Positions 46,213 to 54,088 of a stretch of 64,000 nt of DNA are shown here, one piece after another. How positions within the stretch are numbered: the first letter of the stretch is position 1; every line of letters begins with the position of its first letter. Position numbers and translations under genes: made by a program. Origin of the DNA: JALYNX01 sp963749415 (lineage in GTDB: Bacteria; Actinomycetota; Acidimicrobiia; Spongiisociales; ZC4RG35); the NCBI GenBank assembly GCA_963749415.1, contig CAVVMG010000001.1, positions 1,860,001-1,924,000 of the forward strand, written 5' to 3'. The notes below the pieces were generated by a model, which was not told where the DNA came from, ran no database searches, and worked only from the letters and a program-made list of their open reading frames with translations.

Positions 46213-46776
46213 ATGAGCACTGTCGGCGTCCTCGCCTTGCAGGGGGACGTTCGCGAGCACCTCGGGATCCTGGGCGACCTCGACGCAACTGCAGTCGCGG
46301 TCAAGAAGCCGGAACAGCTCGGCGAGATCGATGCCATCGTGATCCCGGGCGGCGAGTCGACGACCATCGGGAAGATGGCAGTCAGGTTCGGGCTGCTCGA
46401 GCCGTTGCGCGAGGTGGTCGACAACGGCCTGCCGGTGTTGGGGACCTGCGCAGGGATGATCCTCCTCGCCGGGGCCGTCACCGACGGCGATCAACCCCTG
46501 CTCGGATCCCTCGATGTGGTGGTTCGGCGAAATGCATTCGGCCGTCAGAACGATTCCTTCGAGGCGGACCTCGATGTCGAAGGTCTCGACGACCCCTTCC
46601 ATGCAGTATTCATCCGGGCTCCATGGGTGGAGAAGGTCGGCTCCGATGTGGAGGTGATGGCATCGGTCGGCGAACATTTGGTGATGGTCCGCCAGGACCG
46701 TCTCCTCGCCACCTCATTCCATCCCGAGCTGACCGGTGACGGCCGCATCCACCAGATGCTGCTTGACCTGATCTGA
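46213..46776 (+). CDS. pdxT: Pyridoxal 5'-phosphate synthase glutaminase subunit PdxT
   Basis: Releases ammonia from glutamine for PdxS. It has 187 residues from ATG 46213, one base after the pdxS stop. The class I amidotransferase triad is intact: Cys in VLGTCAGMILLA, and His and Glu in TSFHPELTGDGRIH. The GGESTTIGKM and FIRAPWVEKVG blocks are also typical. An in-frame extension upstream into pdxS is not plausible. Confidence 0.95.
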   Translation: MSTVGVLALQGDVREHLGILGDLDATAVAVKKPEQLGEIDAIVIPGGESTTIGKMAVRFGLLEPLREVVDNGLPVLGTCAGMILLAGAVTDGDQPLLGSLDVVVRRNAFGRQNDSFEADLDVEGLDDPFHAVFIRAPWVEKVGSDVEVMASVGEHLVMVRQDRLLATSFHPELTGDGRIHQMLLDLI

Positions 46777-46785
46777 GAGCCGCGC

Positions 46786-47535
46786 ATGTCAGGGCACTCC
46801 AAATGGGCCAACATCAAGCATCGCAAGGGTCGTCAGGATGCGGCCCGGGGCAAGCTGTTCGGGAAGTTGGCCAAGGCGATCGAGATCGCCGCCCGGGAAG
46901 GCGGCGGCAACCCTGACTTCAACCCCACCCTGGCCACTGCGATCGACAAGGCGAAGACCGCCTCGATGCCCAACGACAACATCGATCGAGCGATCAAGCG
47001 GGGGACCGGCGAGGTCGAGGGTGCCCACTACGAAGAGATCTGGTACGAGGGCTACGGGCCGGGCGGGGTGGCGCTCTACGTGCAGATTTTGACCGACAAC
47101 CGGAACCGGGCGGCGTCAGATGTGCGCTCCACCTTCACCCGCAGTGGGGGAAGCCTGGGCGAGCCAGGCTCGGTTGGCTATCTGTTCAGCCAGAAAGGGT
47201 TGATCGAGGCCAAGGGCGGGGAGGACGATGTGATGCTCGCGGCCCTCGAAGCCGGCGCCGACGATGTCCGGGACGTCGGTGAGGACTGGTTCGAAGTGGT
47301 GACCAGCCCCGGCAGCCTAAGGGAGGTGCGGGCGGCGATGGAGACCGCCGGGGTCGAGATCGGCTCGGCTGACGTCACCCAATTGCCCTCCAGCACCGTC
47401 CCGGTGGGGGAGTCAGACGCCCGCCGCTTGCTCCGCTTGATCGACGCCCTCGACGACCTGGATGATGTCCAAGCAGTGTTCTCCAATTACGACATCGACG
47501 ACGACGTCATGGAGAGTGTCCTCGAAGAAGTCTGA
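46786..47535 (+). CDS. YebC/PmpR-family protein (ribosome rescue or transcription factor)
   Basis: A 249-residue protein from ATG 46786. The start MSGHSKWANIKHRKGRQDAA with ARGKLFGKLAKAIEIAAREG and GGNPDFNPTLATAIDKAKTA is family-defining; VEYEGYGP-type IWYEGYGPGGVALYVQILTD and DNRNRAASDVRSTFTRSGGS follow. Members include transcription regulators and translation factors for proline-stalled ribosomes; both roles are reported in other bacteria, so the role here is left open. It lies between pdxT and a GlsB-type gene, as in M. tuberculosis. Confidence 0.93.
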   Translation: MSGHSKWANIKHRKGRQDAARGKLFGKLAKAIEIAAREGGGNPDFNPTLATAIDKAKTASMPNDNIDRAIKRGTGEVEGAHYEEIWYEGYGPGGVALYVQILTDNRNRAASDVRSTFTRSGGSLGEPGSVGYLFSQKGLIEAKGGEDDVMLAALEAGADDVRDVGEDWFEVVTSPGSLREVRAAMETAGVEIGSADVTQLPSSTVPVGESDARRLLRLIDALDDLDDVQAVFSNYDIDDDVMESVLEEV

Positions 47536-47541
47536 GCTCGT

Positions 47542-47829
47542 CTAGGTCGCGGTCCCCGTGGTCTGGCGGCCCTTGATCGACCCGTAGATCACCACTACCA
47601 CAACGGCAACGCCGACCTGGATGGCGAGCTTGATCCAGTCGATGCCCTCGGTGGTCCCCACGTCCAGCCAGTCGGCGACCAGCCCTCCAATGATGGCGCC
47701 CAATGCGCCGAAAAGGATGGTCATCATCACCGGCAGGTTCTGCTTGCCCGGCATCACCAAGCGGGCCAGGGGGCCGATGATCACACCGGCGAGTATCCCG
47801 CCGACCATCGTCGCCAATACGTCTCCCAT
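47542..47829 (-). CDS. GlsB/YeaQ/YmgE-family membrane protein (paralogue 1)
   Basis: A 95-residue protein from ATG 47829 with GGAGGATCGAT upstream. Three or so membrane segments include MGDVLATMVGGILAGVIIGP, VMMTILFGALGAIIGGLVAD and IQVGVAVVVVVIYGSIKGR. It belongs to the small stress-associated (transglycosylase-associated) membrane protein family, with GxxxG packing. It is divergent from a second family member, 125 bases away. Confidence 0.8.
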   Translation of the reverse strand: MGDVLATMVGGILAGVIIGPLARLVMPGKQNLPVMMTILFGALGAIIGGLVADWLDVGTTEGIDWIKLAIQVGVAVVVVVIYGSIKGRQTTGTAT

Positions 47830-47953
47830 ATCGATCCTCCATATCGGGACGTAGGCCAACCCTACGCCCGGGGTTGGACCCTTGTCCCTAGGAGAAGGTT
47901 TCGCTGCGGGTGCAGCGGGTAATCGAAGGTCACCCAATTACATGGAGGCATAC

Positions 47954-48211
47954 ATGGGAATCTTGGTTTGGTTGATAGTGGGTCTGATTGCCGGCTTGAT
48001 CGCCCGGGCCCTCGTGCCCGGCTCCGATCCCATGGGGATCCTGGGCACGCTGTTGCTTGGCCTCGTTGGATCCCTGGTTGGCGGGTTCCTCGGGAACCTG
48101 TTGTTCGATGGGCAATGGGACGTGACTACGGCCGGGATCGTCGGATCGGTCGTCGGGGCGATCATTGCTCTGCTGATCTACCGCTCGGTGGGTTCTCGAA
48201 GCACGGTCTGA
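47954..48211 (+). CDS. GlsB/YeaQ/YmgE-family membrane protein (paralogue 2)
   Basis: An 85-residue protein from ATG 47954 with GGAGG six bases upstream. It reads MGILVWLIVGLIAGLIARAL, VPGSDPMGILGTLLLGLVGS, LVGGFLGNLLFDG and IVGSVVGAIIALLIYRSVG, a clear member of the family with glycine-zipper helices. It is the better match of the two divergent copies. A strong terminator follows. Confidence 0.88.
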   Translation: MGILVWLIVGLIAGLIARALVPGSDPMGILGTLLLGLVGSLVGGFLGNLLFDGQWDVTTAGIVGSVVGAIIALLIYRSVGSRSTV

Positions 48212-48231
48212 CTGCTCAGCGTTTCTTGGAG

Positions 48232-48259
48232 AAGGCGCCCCTTGGAGGGCGCCTTTTCT
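48232..48259 (+). terminator. Rho-independent terminator after the GlsB-type gene
   Basis: AAGGCGCCC and GGGCGCCTT pair around CTTGGA, followed by TTCTT. It also isolates the SOS-controlled DUF222-HNH gene from upstream transcription. Confidence 0.85.
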
Positions 48260-48302
48260 TGTCCGAAATTGTTCAATCGAGGGTATTGAATCTGTCCCTG
48301 GG

Positions 48303-48316
48303 CGAACGTATGTTCG
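48303..48316. promoter_or_regulatory. LexA-like box over the DUF222-HNH start
   Basis: CGAACGTATGTTCG matches the SOS box with one arm mismatch (CGAACG for CGAACA). The ATG at 48310 lies inside it. Confidence 0.65.
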
Positions 48317-49359
48317 TGGGTATGGAGAGGGAGTGGACTCCGGATGTGGTGGAGTCGGGGATCGGCCAGTTGTTGGGGTTGATGGCGGGGGCGGCGGCCG
48401 CGGTTTGTGAGTGGTTGGTGGTGGCGGATCGGGCTCAACAGTTCTTGGCTGATGGTTCGCCGGATCTGGTGCAGTGGCTCTCGGCCCGGTTTGGGTTGCG
48501 TCATACCACTGCCGCCCAGTTGGTGCGGGTGGCCCACCGGCTTCAGGATCTGCCGGTCCTCCGGGAGCGGTTCGCGGCGGGTGAGTTGTCGTTGGATCAG
48601 GTGGATGCCATCTCCAAGCTGGCCACCCCGGACACCGAGACGGTTCTGATCGAGGAGTGTGCCGGTTTGTCCAATGCGGCCCTGGACCGGGCGGCCCGTC
48701 GCTCCAACCCGCCGTCACTGGCTGATGAGCGGTCGGTGTGGGAGCGGCGTCGTCTGGGACTGCAATGGAATCTCGACTCCTCCGAACTCCGCTTCGGGGG
48801 GAACCTTCCCGGTGTGGAGGGCCGCATGGTGGAGAAGGCGATTCGGGAGCGGGCGGACCGGATGGGGCCCAACCCCGAGTCAGGGATGTTCGACGACTAC
48901 AGCACGCGGTTGGCCGATGGTCTGGTCGAGGTCTGCGCCACGACCGGTGACGCGTCTAGTCCCGAGATCCAGCTCACGGTGAACGTCGATTTGGAGGCCC
49001 TCACCGAGTCGGGTTCTGGTGGGGTGGCCGAATTGGAGGCCGGACCGGTCCTCGCCTCGGAGACCGCACGTCGCTTGGCCTGTGACGCCATCGTCGAGGC
49101 TGCGGTCTACGACGACTGCCGAGTCTTCGGCGTCGGTCGGAGGACCCGGACCATCCCCGGATGGTTACGCCGCCAACTATGGGCCCGCGACGGAGGATGC
49201 CAATTCCCGGGATGTCCCCACCTCCGCTTCGTCCACGGCCACCACATCCAACATTGGGCCGACGGTGGGCCCACCAACCTCGACCAATCTCATCCTGCTC
49301 TGCGGATACCACCACCGGTTCCTCCACGAACACGAGTGGAGCATCGAGTGGGACCCTGA
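48310..49359 (+). CDS. DUF222 / HNH-endonuclease (13E12 repeat family) protein, frameshifted near the C-terminus
   Basis: As read 349 residues; ATG 48310 or 48322 are the candidate starts. The N-terminal DUF222 domain covers most of it (WTPDVVESGIGQLLGLMAGA, FGLRHTTAAQLVRVAHRLQD, ELSLDQVDAISKLATPDTET). The HNH core begins LWARDGGCQFPGCPHLRFVH, then GHHIQHWADGGPTNLD. The expected continuation NLILLCGYHHRFLHEHEWSI is present only in the +1 frame, after a surplus base near 49285; the unshifted frame stops at 49359. Related M. tuberculosis 13E12 genes include LexA-controlled members, and a LexA-like box covers this start too. Confidence 0.8.
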   Translation: MFVGMEREWTPDVVESGIGQLLGLMAGAAAAVCEWLVVADRAQQFLADGSPDLVQWLSARFGLRHTTAAQLVRVAHRLQDLPVLRERFAAGELSLDQVDAISKLATPDTETVLIEECAGLSNAALDRAARRSNPPSLADERSVWERRRLGLQWNLDSSELRFGGNLPGVEGRMVEKAIRERADRMGPNPESGMFDDYSTRLADGLVEVCATTGDASSPEIQLTVNVDLEALTESGSGGVAELEAGPVLASETARRLACDAIVEAAVYDDCRVFGVGRRTRTIPGWLRRQLWARDGGCQFPGCPHLRFVHGHHIQHWADGGPTNLDQSHPALRIPPPVPPRTRVEHRVGP

Positions 49360-49522
49360 CGGCAAACCCCTGTTCCACCGATCCGATGGCCGGATCTACC
49401 CACCGGCCCCGGACCGGCGCTCGATCCCCGACTCCGAGAACTGGTCCGAACCTAGGGGCAACCGCCCCCGCTTCCGGAAATCGCAGATCGCAGGTGGCTT
49501 ACCGCCTAACCTCACCAAACAT
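49286..49522 (+). pseudogene. C-terminal HNH segment of the DUF222 protein in the +1 frame
   Basis: This frame supplies the missing HNH part (LLCGYHHRFLHEHEWSIEWD) and a polar tail (GRIYPPAPDRRSIPDSENWS). It contains no stop codon and continues directly into the ruvC reading frame at 49523. If the surplus base is an error, the true gene is a DUF222-HNH-RuvC fusion of about 564 residues. Confidence 0.65.
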
Positions 49523-49529
49523 ATGTTCG
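49516..49529. promoter_or_regulatory. LexA-like box over the ruvC start
   Basis: CAAACATATGTTCG differs by one base from CGAACA-N2-TGTTCG. The ruvC ATG (49523-49525) lies inside it, the same arrangement as at the DUF222-HNH start. ruvC is a LexA target in M. tuberculosis. Confidence 0.6.
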
Positions 49530-50005
49530 TGCTGGGTATCGACCCCGGGCTCTCCACCACGGGTTATGCCGTGGTCGAGAACGGCCACCCTCCGATCGCC
49601 GTCCTCGCCGGTGTGGTGAGGACCGACCCGGGATCGACCATGTCGGAGCGCCTCGCAGAGCTGTTCACCGGCCTGGCCCAAGTGGTCGCCGACGCCCGTC
49701 CCGATGTCGTCGCCCTGGAGACGATCTTCACCAATCGCAACCTGCAGACTGCGATCTCGGTGGGACGGGCCTCCGGCGTAGCCATGTTGGTGGCGGCACA
49801 GGCCGGTCTCCCGGTGTCGGAGTACGTCCCGACCGCGGTTAAGTCGGCGATCACCGGCGACGGCGCAGCTTCCAAGAGGCAAATCCAGACGATGGTGGCC
49901 CGCCTGCTCCGGTTGGCCGAGCCCCCCGAGCCGGCGGATGCCGCCGATGCTCTTGCCATCGCCCTCTGCCACCTCCGGGCCGCTCCTTTGGAGGTGAGAC
50001 AGTGA
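49523..50005 (+). CDS. ruvC: Holliday junction resolvase RuvC
   Basis: Cuts Holliday junctions bound by RuvAB. It has 160 residues from ATG 49523. The acidic catalytic residues are in VLGIDPGLSTTGYAVVENG, VVALETIFTNRNLQTAISVG and the C-terminal PADAADALAIALCHL. No ribosome site precedes the ATG, so the start is probably leaderless, or RuvC is also made as the C-terminal part of a read-through product from the DUF222-HNH frame. It overlaps ruvA by four bases. Confidence 0.94.
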   Translation: MFVLGIDPGLSTTGYAVVENGHPPIAVLAGVVRTDPGSTMSERLAELFTGLAQVVADARPDVVALETIFTNRNLQTAISVGRASGVAMLVAAQAGLPVSEYVPTAVKSAITGDGAASKRQIQTMVARLLRLAEPPEPADAADALAIALCHLRAAPLEVRQ

Positions 50006-50571
50006 TCGGACGTCTCCGCGGGGTCCTCGTCTCCAAGCGGAGCGAACTGGTCTGCATCGAGACAGCCGGTGTGGGATACGAGGTGACAATGACCCCCCGC
50101 GCCGTAGCCGCTCTCCCCGGAGTCGGTGAGGAGGTGGTGGTTCACGTTCACACCCACGTCCGCGAGGAGGAGATCAGCCTGTACGGGTTCGGGTCCGAGT
50201 CGGATCGCGACCTGTTTCGCATCCTCCTCGGCGCCGGGGGAGTGGGGCCCAAGCTGGCCATGGCGATGTCGGGCGCGATGTCGCACGGTGAGATCGTGAG
50301 GGCGATCGTCAGTGAGGATGCCGATGCTCTCACTGTGGTCCCCGGCGTCGGCAAGCGAGGCGCGCAACGGATCGTGCTCGAGCTCGCCCCCAAGCTGGCA
50401 GGGTTCGACGCCGACGTCGTCGGCTCCTCCAGCACCATCACGGTGCGTCAGGCCCTGGAAGGGCTGGGCTACACCACCGAGGAGATCAACGGGGTGATGG
50501 GTGAGCTCGACCCGGATGCCGGCATCGAGACCCAGATCAAGACCGCGCTCCGGGCATTGGGGAGGGGATGA
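50002..50571 (+). CDS. ruvA: Holliday junction branch-migration protein RuvA
   Basis: A 189-residue protein from GTG 50002. The OB fold starts MIGRLRGVLVSKRSELVCIE, the HVHTHVREEEISLYGF block follows, and the two helix-hairpin-helix motifs include LGAGGVGPKLAMAMSGAMSH and VVPGVGKRGAQRIVLELAPK. The C-terminal RuvB-binding domain ends ALRALGRG. It is coupled to ruvC and ruvB by overlaps. Confidence 0.95.
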   Translation: MIGRLRGVLVSKRSELVCIETAGVGYEVTMTPRAVAALPGVGEEVVVHVHTHVREEEISLYGFGSESDRDLFRILLGAGGVGPKLAMAMSGAMSHGEIVRAIVSEDADALTVVPGVGKRGAQRIVLELAPKLAGFDADVVGSSSTITVRQALEGLGYTTEEINGVMGELDPDAGIETQIKTALRALGRG

Positions 50572-51437
50572 CGATGCGAGAGGACAGCCTGCTCAACCCG
50601 ACCATCGAGTCCGAGGACGAGATCACTCTCCGACCCAAGCGGCTCGACGAGTTCGTCGGCCAGGAGCGGGTCCGGGAGCGGCTGCGCATCTCTCTGGAAG
50701 CCGCTCGCAAAGAGGGGCGTCCCCTGGACCACGTTCTCTTCTCTGGGCCTCCCGGCCTGGGAAAGACAACCCTCGCCGGAGTCATCGCCCACGAGTTGGA
50801 GGTCAAGATTCGGGTGACTTCTGGCCCGGCCCTGGATCGCCCGGGCGACCTGGCGGCGATCCTCTCCAACCTGGAGAACGGCGACGTGTTCTTCATCGAT
50901 GAGATCCACCGCCTGCCCCGGGCCGTGGAAGAGGTGCTCTATCCCGCGATGGAGGACTTCCAGCTCGACATCGTCCTCGGGAAGGGCCCCACCGCCCAGT
51001 CGATCCGCCTCGACCTACCCCGATTCACCCTGGTGGGGGCAACCACACGCAAGGGTACGGTCACTGCCCCGCTGCGGGATCGGTTCGGGATCGAGGAGAA
51101 GCTCGACTACTACGAGCCCGACGAACTAGCGGTCATCATCAGGCGCTCTGCCGGGATCATCGGAGTCGAGATCTCCGACGACGCGGCGGAGATCATTTCC
51201 CGGCGCAGCCGCTCCACTCCCCGTATCGCCAACCGACTCCTGGCCAGGGTTCGTGACTACGCGGTGGCCCGGGCTTCGGGTGTCATCGATCCCGTGGTGG
51301 CCGACGAAGCCCTCCGGGTATTCGAGGTCGACGACCTCGGCTTGGACAAGGTCGACCGTTCGATCCTGGAATCGATCATCGTCGCGCTTCGGGGGCGGGC
51401 CGGTCGGTCTCTCCACTCTGGCGATCGCCGTGGGTGA
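50568..51437 (+). CDS. ruvB: Holliday junction helicase RuvB, with a +1 frameshift before the C-terminal domain
   Basis: AAA+ motor of branch migration. Residues 1-272 are normal: ITLRPKRLDEFVGQERVRER, Walker A FSGPPGLGKTTLAGVIAHEL, Walker B VFFIDEIHRLPRAVEEVLYP and sensor 1 FTLVGATTRKGTVTAPLRDR. A surplus base near 51384 then diverts the frame to a stop at 51437. The conserved winged-helix end lies in the +1 frame (see next entry). A real lesion in ruvB would impair recombinational repair, so an assembly error is the simpler reading. Confidence 0.9.
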   Translation: MTMREDSLLNPTIESEDEITLRPKRLDEFVGQERVRERLRISLEAARKEGRPLDHVLFSGPPGLGKTTLAGVIAHELEVKIRVTSGPALDRPGDLAAILSNLENGDVFFIDEIHRLPRAVEEVLYPAMEDFQLDIVLGKGPTAQSIRLDLPRFTLVGATTRKGTVTAPLRDRFGIEEKLDYYEPDELAVIIRRSAGIIGVEISDDAAEIISRRSRSTPRIANRLLARVRDYAVARASGVIDPVVADEALRVFEVDDLGLDKVDRSILESIIVALRGRAGRSLHSGDRRG

Positions 51438-51588
51438 GGAGCCGGAAACCGTGGAAGACGCATATGAGCCATTCCTGCTCCTTTCCGGGCTGATCAAGAG
51501 GACCCCGCGCGGCCGGATGGCGACTCGCCGCGCCTACGCCCATATCGGAGTCGAGCCCCCTCCCGACCCCCAGGGGACCCTGCTCTAG
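51385..51588 (+). pseudogene. C-terminal winged-helix segment of RuvB in the +1 frame
   Basis: This frame gives RFGGGPVGLSTLAIAVGEEP, ETVEDAYEPFLLLSGLIKRT and PRGRMATRRAYAHIG, the DNA-binding end of RuvB. Joining it to residues 1-272 restores a protein of about 340 residues, the normal length. Confidence 0.88.
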
Positions 51589-51601
51589 CCTCTCCCCACT
51601 G

Positions 51602-52609
51602 ATGCGGGTCGAAGACTTCCTCTACACACTCCCCGACGCCGCCATCGCCCAGGAAGCAATCGAGCCGCGGGATCGGTCGATGCTCCTCGACACCCGTGAC
51701 CTGAGCGACCATCACTTCGTCGAGCTCCCCGACCTGCTCGAGCCCGGTGACCTGGTGGTGGTCAACGACACCCGGGTCAGGGCTGCCCGTCTCCTCGGGG
51801 TCAAGGCCGACACCGGCGGCGAAGTCGAGCTCCTATTGCTCGATGAGCTCGCCGACGGAACCTGGCAGGCCATGGCCCGCCCCTCACGCCGCCTGCGCGA
51901 GGGGACCCGGCTGGATTTCCGGGGCCTTGGCGCAACGGTCGTCGCCGGGCCCGACCATGGGGTGGTGGTCGTCGATCTCGATACGGAAGACGTCGAGTCG
52001 GCGATCGACGAGGTGGGGACGATCCCGCTCCCCCCGTACTTCCGGGGCCGACTCCCCGATCCGGGGAGGTACCAGACCATGTTCGCCAGGGAGCCCGGCT
52101 CGGCGGCGGCTCCCACCGCAGGCCTGCATTTCACCGATCAGGTCGTCGCCGGCCTGCGGTCGAAGGGCATCCGCACGGCATCGATCGACCTCCATGTCGG
52201 GGTCGACACCTTTCGCCCGATGACCGAGCACGATGTCGAAGAGCATCGGATCCATCGCGAGTGGTGCTCGGTGTCCGAGGAGACCGCCGGCGCCATCGAA
52301 GCGTGCCGGGCCCGATCGGGAAGGGTGATCGCGGTGGGCACCACCGTGGTGCGGGCGCTGGAATCGCATGCCGGCGCCCAAGGACGGGTGGAGGCGGGCG
52401 AAGGCGAGACTGACCTTTTCATCATGCCCGGCTACCGATTCCAGGTGGTCGATCTGATGGTCACCAACTTCCACGTCCCCGGATCGACTCTCGTGGTCCT
52501 GGTGGCGGCATTCATGGGAGGACGCTGGCGATCGGTGTACGAGACGGCCCTGGAGCGTGGCTATCGCTTCCTGTCGTTCGGGGACGCCATGCTGGTGGAA
52601 CGGGCTTGA
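51602..52609 (+). CDS. queA: S-adenosylmethionine:tRNA ribosyltransferase-isomerase QueA
   Basis: Adds the cyclopentenyl ring precursor in queuosine synthesis, converting preQ1-tRNA to epoxyqueuosine-tRNA. It has 335 residues from ATG 51602. Family blocks are FLYTLPDAAIAQEAIEPRDR, DLVVVNDTRVRAARLLGVKA, AAPTAGLHFTDQVVAGLRSK and VTNFHVPGSTLVVLVAAFMG. It overlaps the tgt TTG start by four bases. Confidence 0.95.
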   Translation: MRVEDFLYTLPDAAIAQEAIEPRDRSMLLDTRDLSDHHFVELPDLLEPGDLVVVNDTRVRAARLLGVKADTGGEVELLLLDELADGTWQAMARPSRRLREGTRLDFRGLGATVVAGPDHGVVVVDLDTEDVESAIDEVGTIPLPPYFRGRLPDPGRYQTMFAREPGSAAAPTAGLHFTDQVVAGLRSKGIRTASIDLHVGVDTFRPMTEHDVEEHRIHREWCSVSEETAGAIEACRARSGRVIAVGTTVVRALESHAGAQGRVEAGEGETDLFIMPGYRFQVVDLMVTNFHVPGSTLVVLVAAFMGGRWRSVYETALERGYRFLSFGDAMLVERA

Positions 52610-53721
52610 CGCCGGGACCCGTGACCTGGGAGCAGTCGGCGGCCGATGGCGCGGCGAGAGCCGGGTGGCTGGAGACGCCGCATGGGCGGGTGCGGACTCC
52701 GGCGTTCATGGCGGTGGGCACCAGGGGGGCCGTCAAGGCTGTGGACTCCGCCGACCTGGGGGCGATCGGGGCGGAGATCGTGCTCGCCAACACCTATCAC
52801 CTGATGCTGCGACCCGGAGCATCGGTGATCGAGGAGCTTGGCGGGCTGCATCGTTTCATGAACTGGGACCGACCGCTACTCACCGACTCCGGAGGCTTCC
52901 AGATCTACTCGCTCGACTCGGAGATCGATGAGTCCGGTGCCACATTTCGCTCGATTTTCGACGGTTCCAGGGTCTCGCTGACACCGGAGGAAGCCGTCGG
53001 CATCCAGGAGGCATTGGGGGCCGACATCGCGATGGTGCTCGATGTTTGTGTGGGGTTGCCCGCCGAGCGGGGGTTGGTCGAGTCCGAGATGCGACGCACT
53101 CTGCGCTGGGCGGAGCGTTGCCTGGGCGCCCAGCAACGAGAGGATCAGGCCTTGTTCGGGATCGTCCAGGGCGGGATCGACCCCGACCTCAGGGTGGCGA
53201 GCGCTGAGCAGACCGCGGCCCTGGGCTTTCCCGGGTTCGGGATCGGAGGGCTGTCGGTGGGGGAGAGCCCGGACGAGCGCGATCGGGCCCTGGAGGCTGC
53301 AACCTCTGCGCTTCCAGCGGAAAAGCCCCGCTATGTGATGGGCCTCGGTGACACTGAAGGCCTGCTCGCGGCCATCGCCAGGGGCGCCGATCTCTTCGAC
53401 TGTGTGATCCCGACCCGACTCGCACGGCATGGGCGCGTGCTGACGAGCAGCGGTGACTACAACCTGCGACAGGCGCGCTATGAGTCCGATCCCCGCCCTC
53501 TCGACGCCAATTGTGACTGCCTCGCCTGTCGCGGCTATTCCCGGGCGTACCTTCGCCACCTGGTGCGGATGAACGAGCTTTCGGCGCACCGGTTGCTCTC
53601 GATCCACAACCTGAAATACACGCTCGACCTCGTTGCCGAGGCGGTCGAGGCGATCTCGATTGGCCGGTTCGAGAGCCATCTCGGCGAGACCCTCGAGGAC
53701 CGGCTCCGTGGTTCGCAGTAG
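52606..53721 (+). CDS. tgt: Queuine tRNA-ribosyltransferase
   Basis: Swaps guanine 34 of GUN tRNAs for preQ1. It has 371 residues from TTG 52606 (GTG 52621 possible). The nucleophile region is DSGGFQIYSLDSEIDESGAT and VLDVCVGLPAERG, with GIVQGGIDPDLRVASAEQTA and FDCVIPTRLARHGRVLTSSG. The zinc site CDCLACRGYSRAYLRHL is complete. It is paired with queA for queuosine synthesis. Confidence 0.95.
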   Translation: MTPGPVTWEQSAADGAARAGWLETPHGRVRTPAFMAVGTRGAVKAVDSADLGAIGAEIVLANTYHLMLRPGASVIEELGGLHRFMNWDRPLLTDSGGFQIYSLDSEIDESGATFRSIFDGSRVSLTPEEAVGIQEALGADIAMVLDVCVGLPAERGLVESEMRRTLRWAERCLGAQQREDQALFGIVQGGIDPDLRVASAEQTAALGFPGFGIGGLSVGESPDERDRALEAATSALPAEKPRYVMGLGDTEGLLAAIARGADLFDCVIPTRLARHGRVLTSSGDYNLRQARYESDPRPLDANCDCLACRGYSRAYLRHLVRMNELSAHRLLSIHNLKYTLDLVAEAVEAISIGRFESHLGETLEDRLRGSQ

Positions 53722-53775
53722 GCGTTTGGCGTTGCCTAACCTCCCGCGGTCGGTTCCACCCATCCGGAGGATCTT

Positions 53776-54075
53776 GTGACCCACGTCGTTTTCGCCCAGG
53801 AGTCCGCTGCGGGAGGCCTCTCCTCCTTGGTGTTCCTCGGCCTGATGGTTGTCGTCTTCTATCTCTTCATCATCCGTCCCCAACGCAAGCGCTCCAAGGA
53901 GCAGCAAGCACTCGCCGAGTCGCTCGGCCCTGGTCAGGAAGTACGCACCATCGGTGGCATTCATGGTCGGGTCGTCTCCGTCGACGACGACAGCGTCGTG
54001 CTCGCGGTGGAAGAGGGAAAGATCCGGGTCTCCAGGCGCGCCATCGGCACCCGGGTAGGAGAGGACGCCACCTGA
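53776..54075 (+). CDS. yajC: Sec translocase accessory protein YajC
   Basis: A 99-residue protein from GTG 53776 with GGAGG upstream. One membrane helix (LSSLVFLGLMVVVFYLFIIR) is followed by RPQRKRSKEQQALAESLGPG and GGIHGRVVSVDDDSVVLAVE. It forms the SecDF-YajC complex; secD and secF follow. Confidence 0.93.
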   Translation: MTHVVFAQESAAGGLSSLVFLGLMVVVFYLFIIRPQRKRSKEQQALAESLGPGQEVRTIGGIHGRVVSVDDDSVVLAVEEGKIRVSRRAIGTRVGEDAT

Positions 54076-54088
54076 GGACCTCTCTGCG

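Noticed and set aside
48310..49359. DUF222-HNH gene as an insertion sequence or homing element with defined ends
   Set aside because: No terminal inverted repeats or target duplications are visible; the family is multi-copy in Actinobacteria but its mobility is not shown here.
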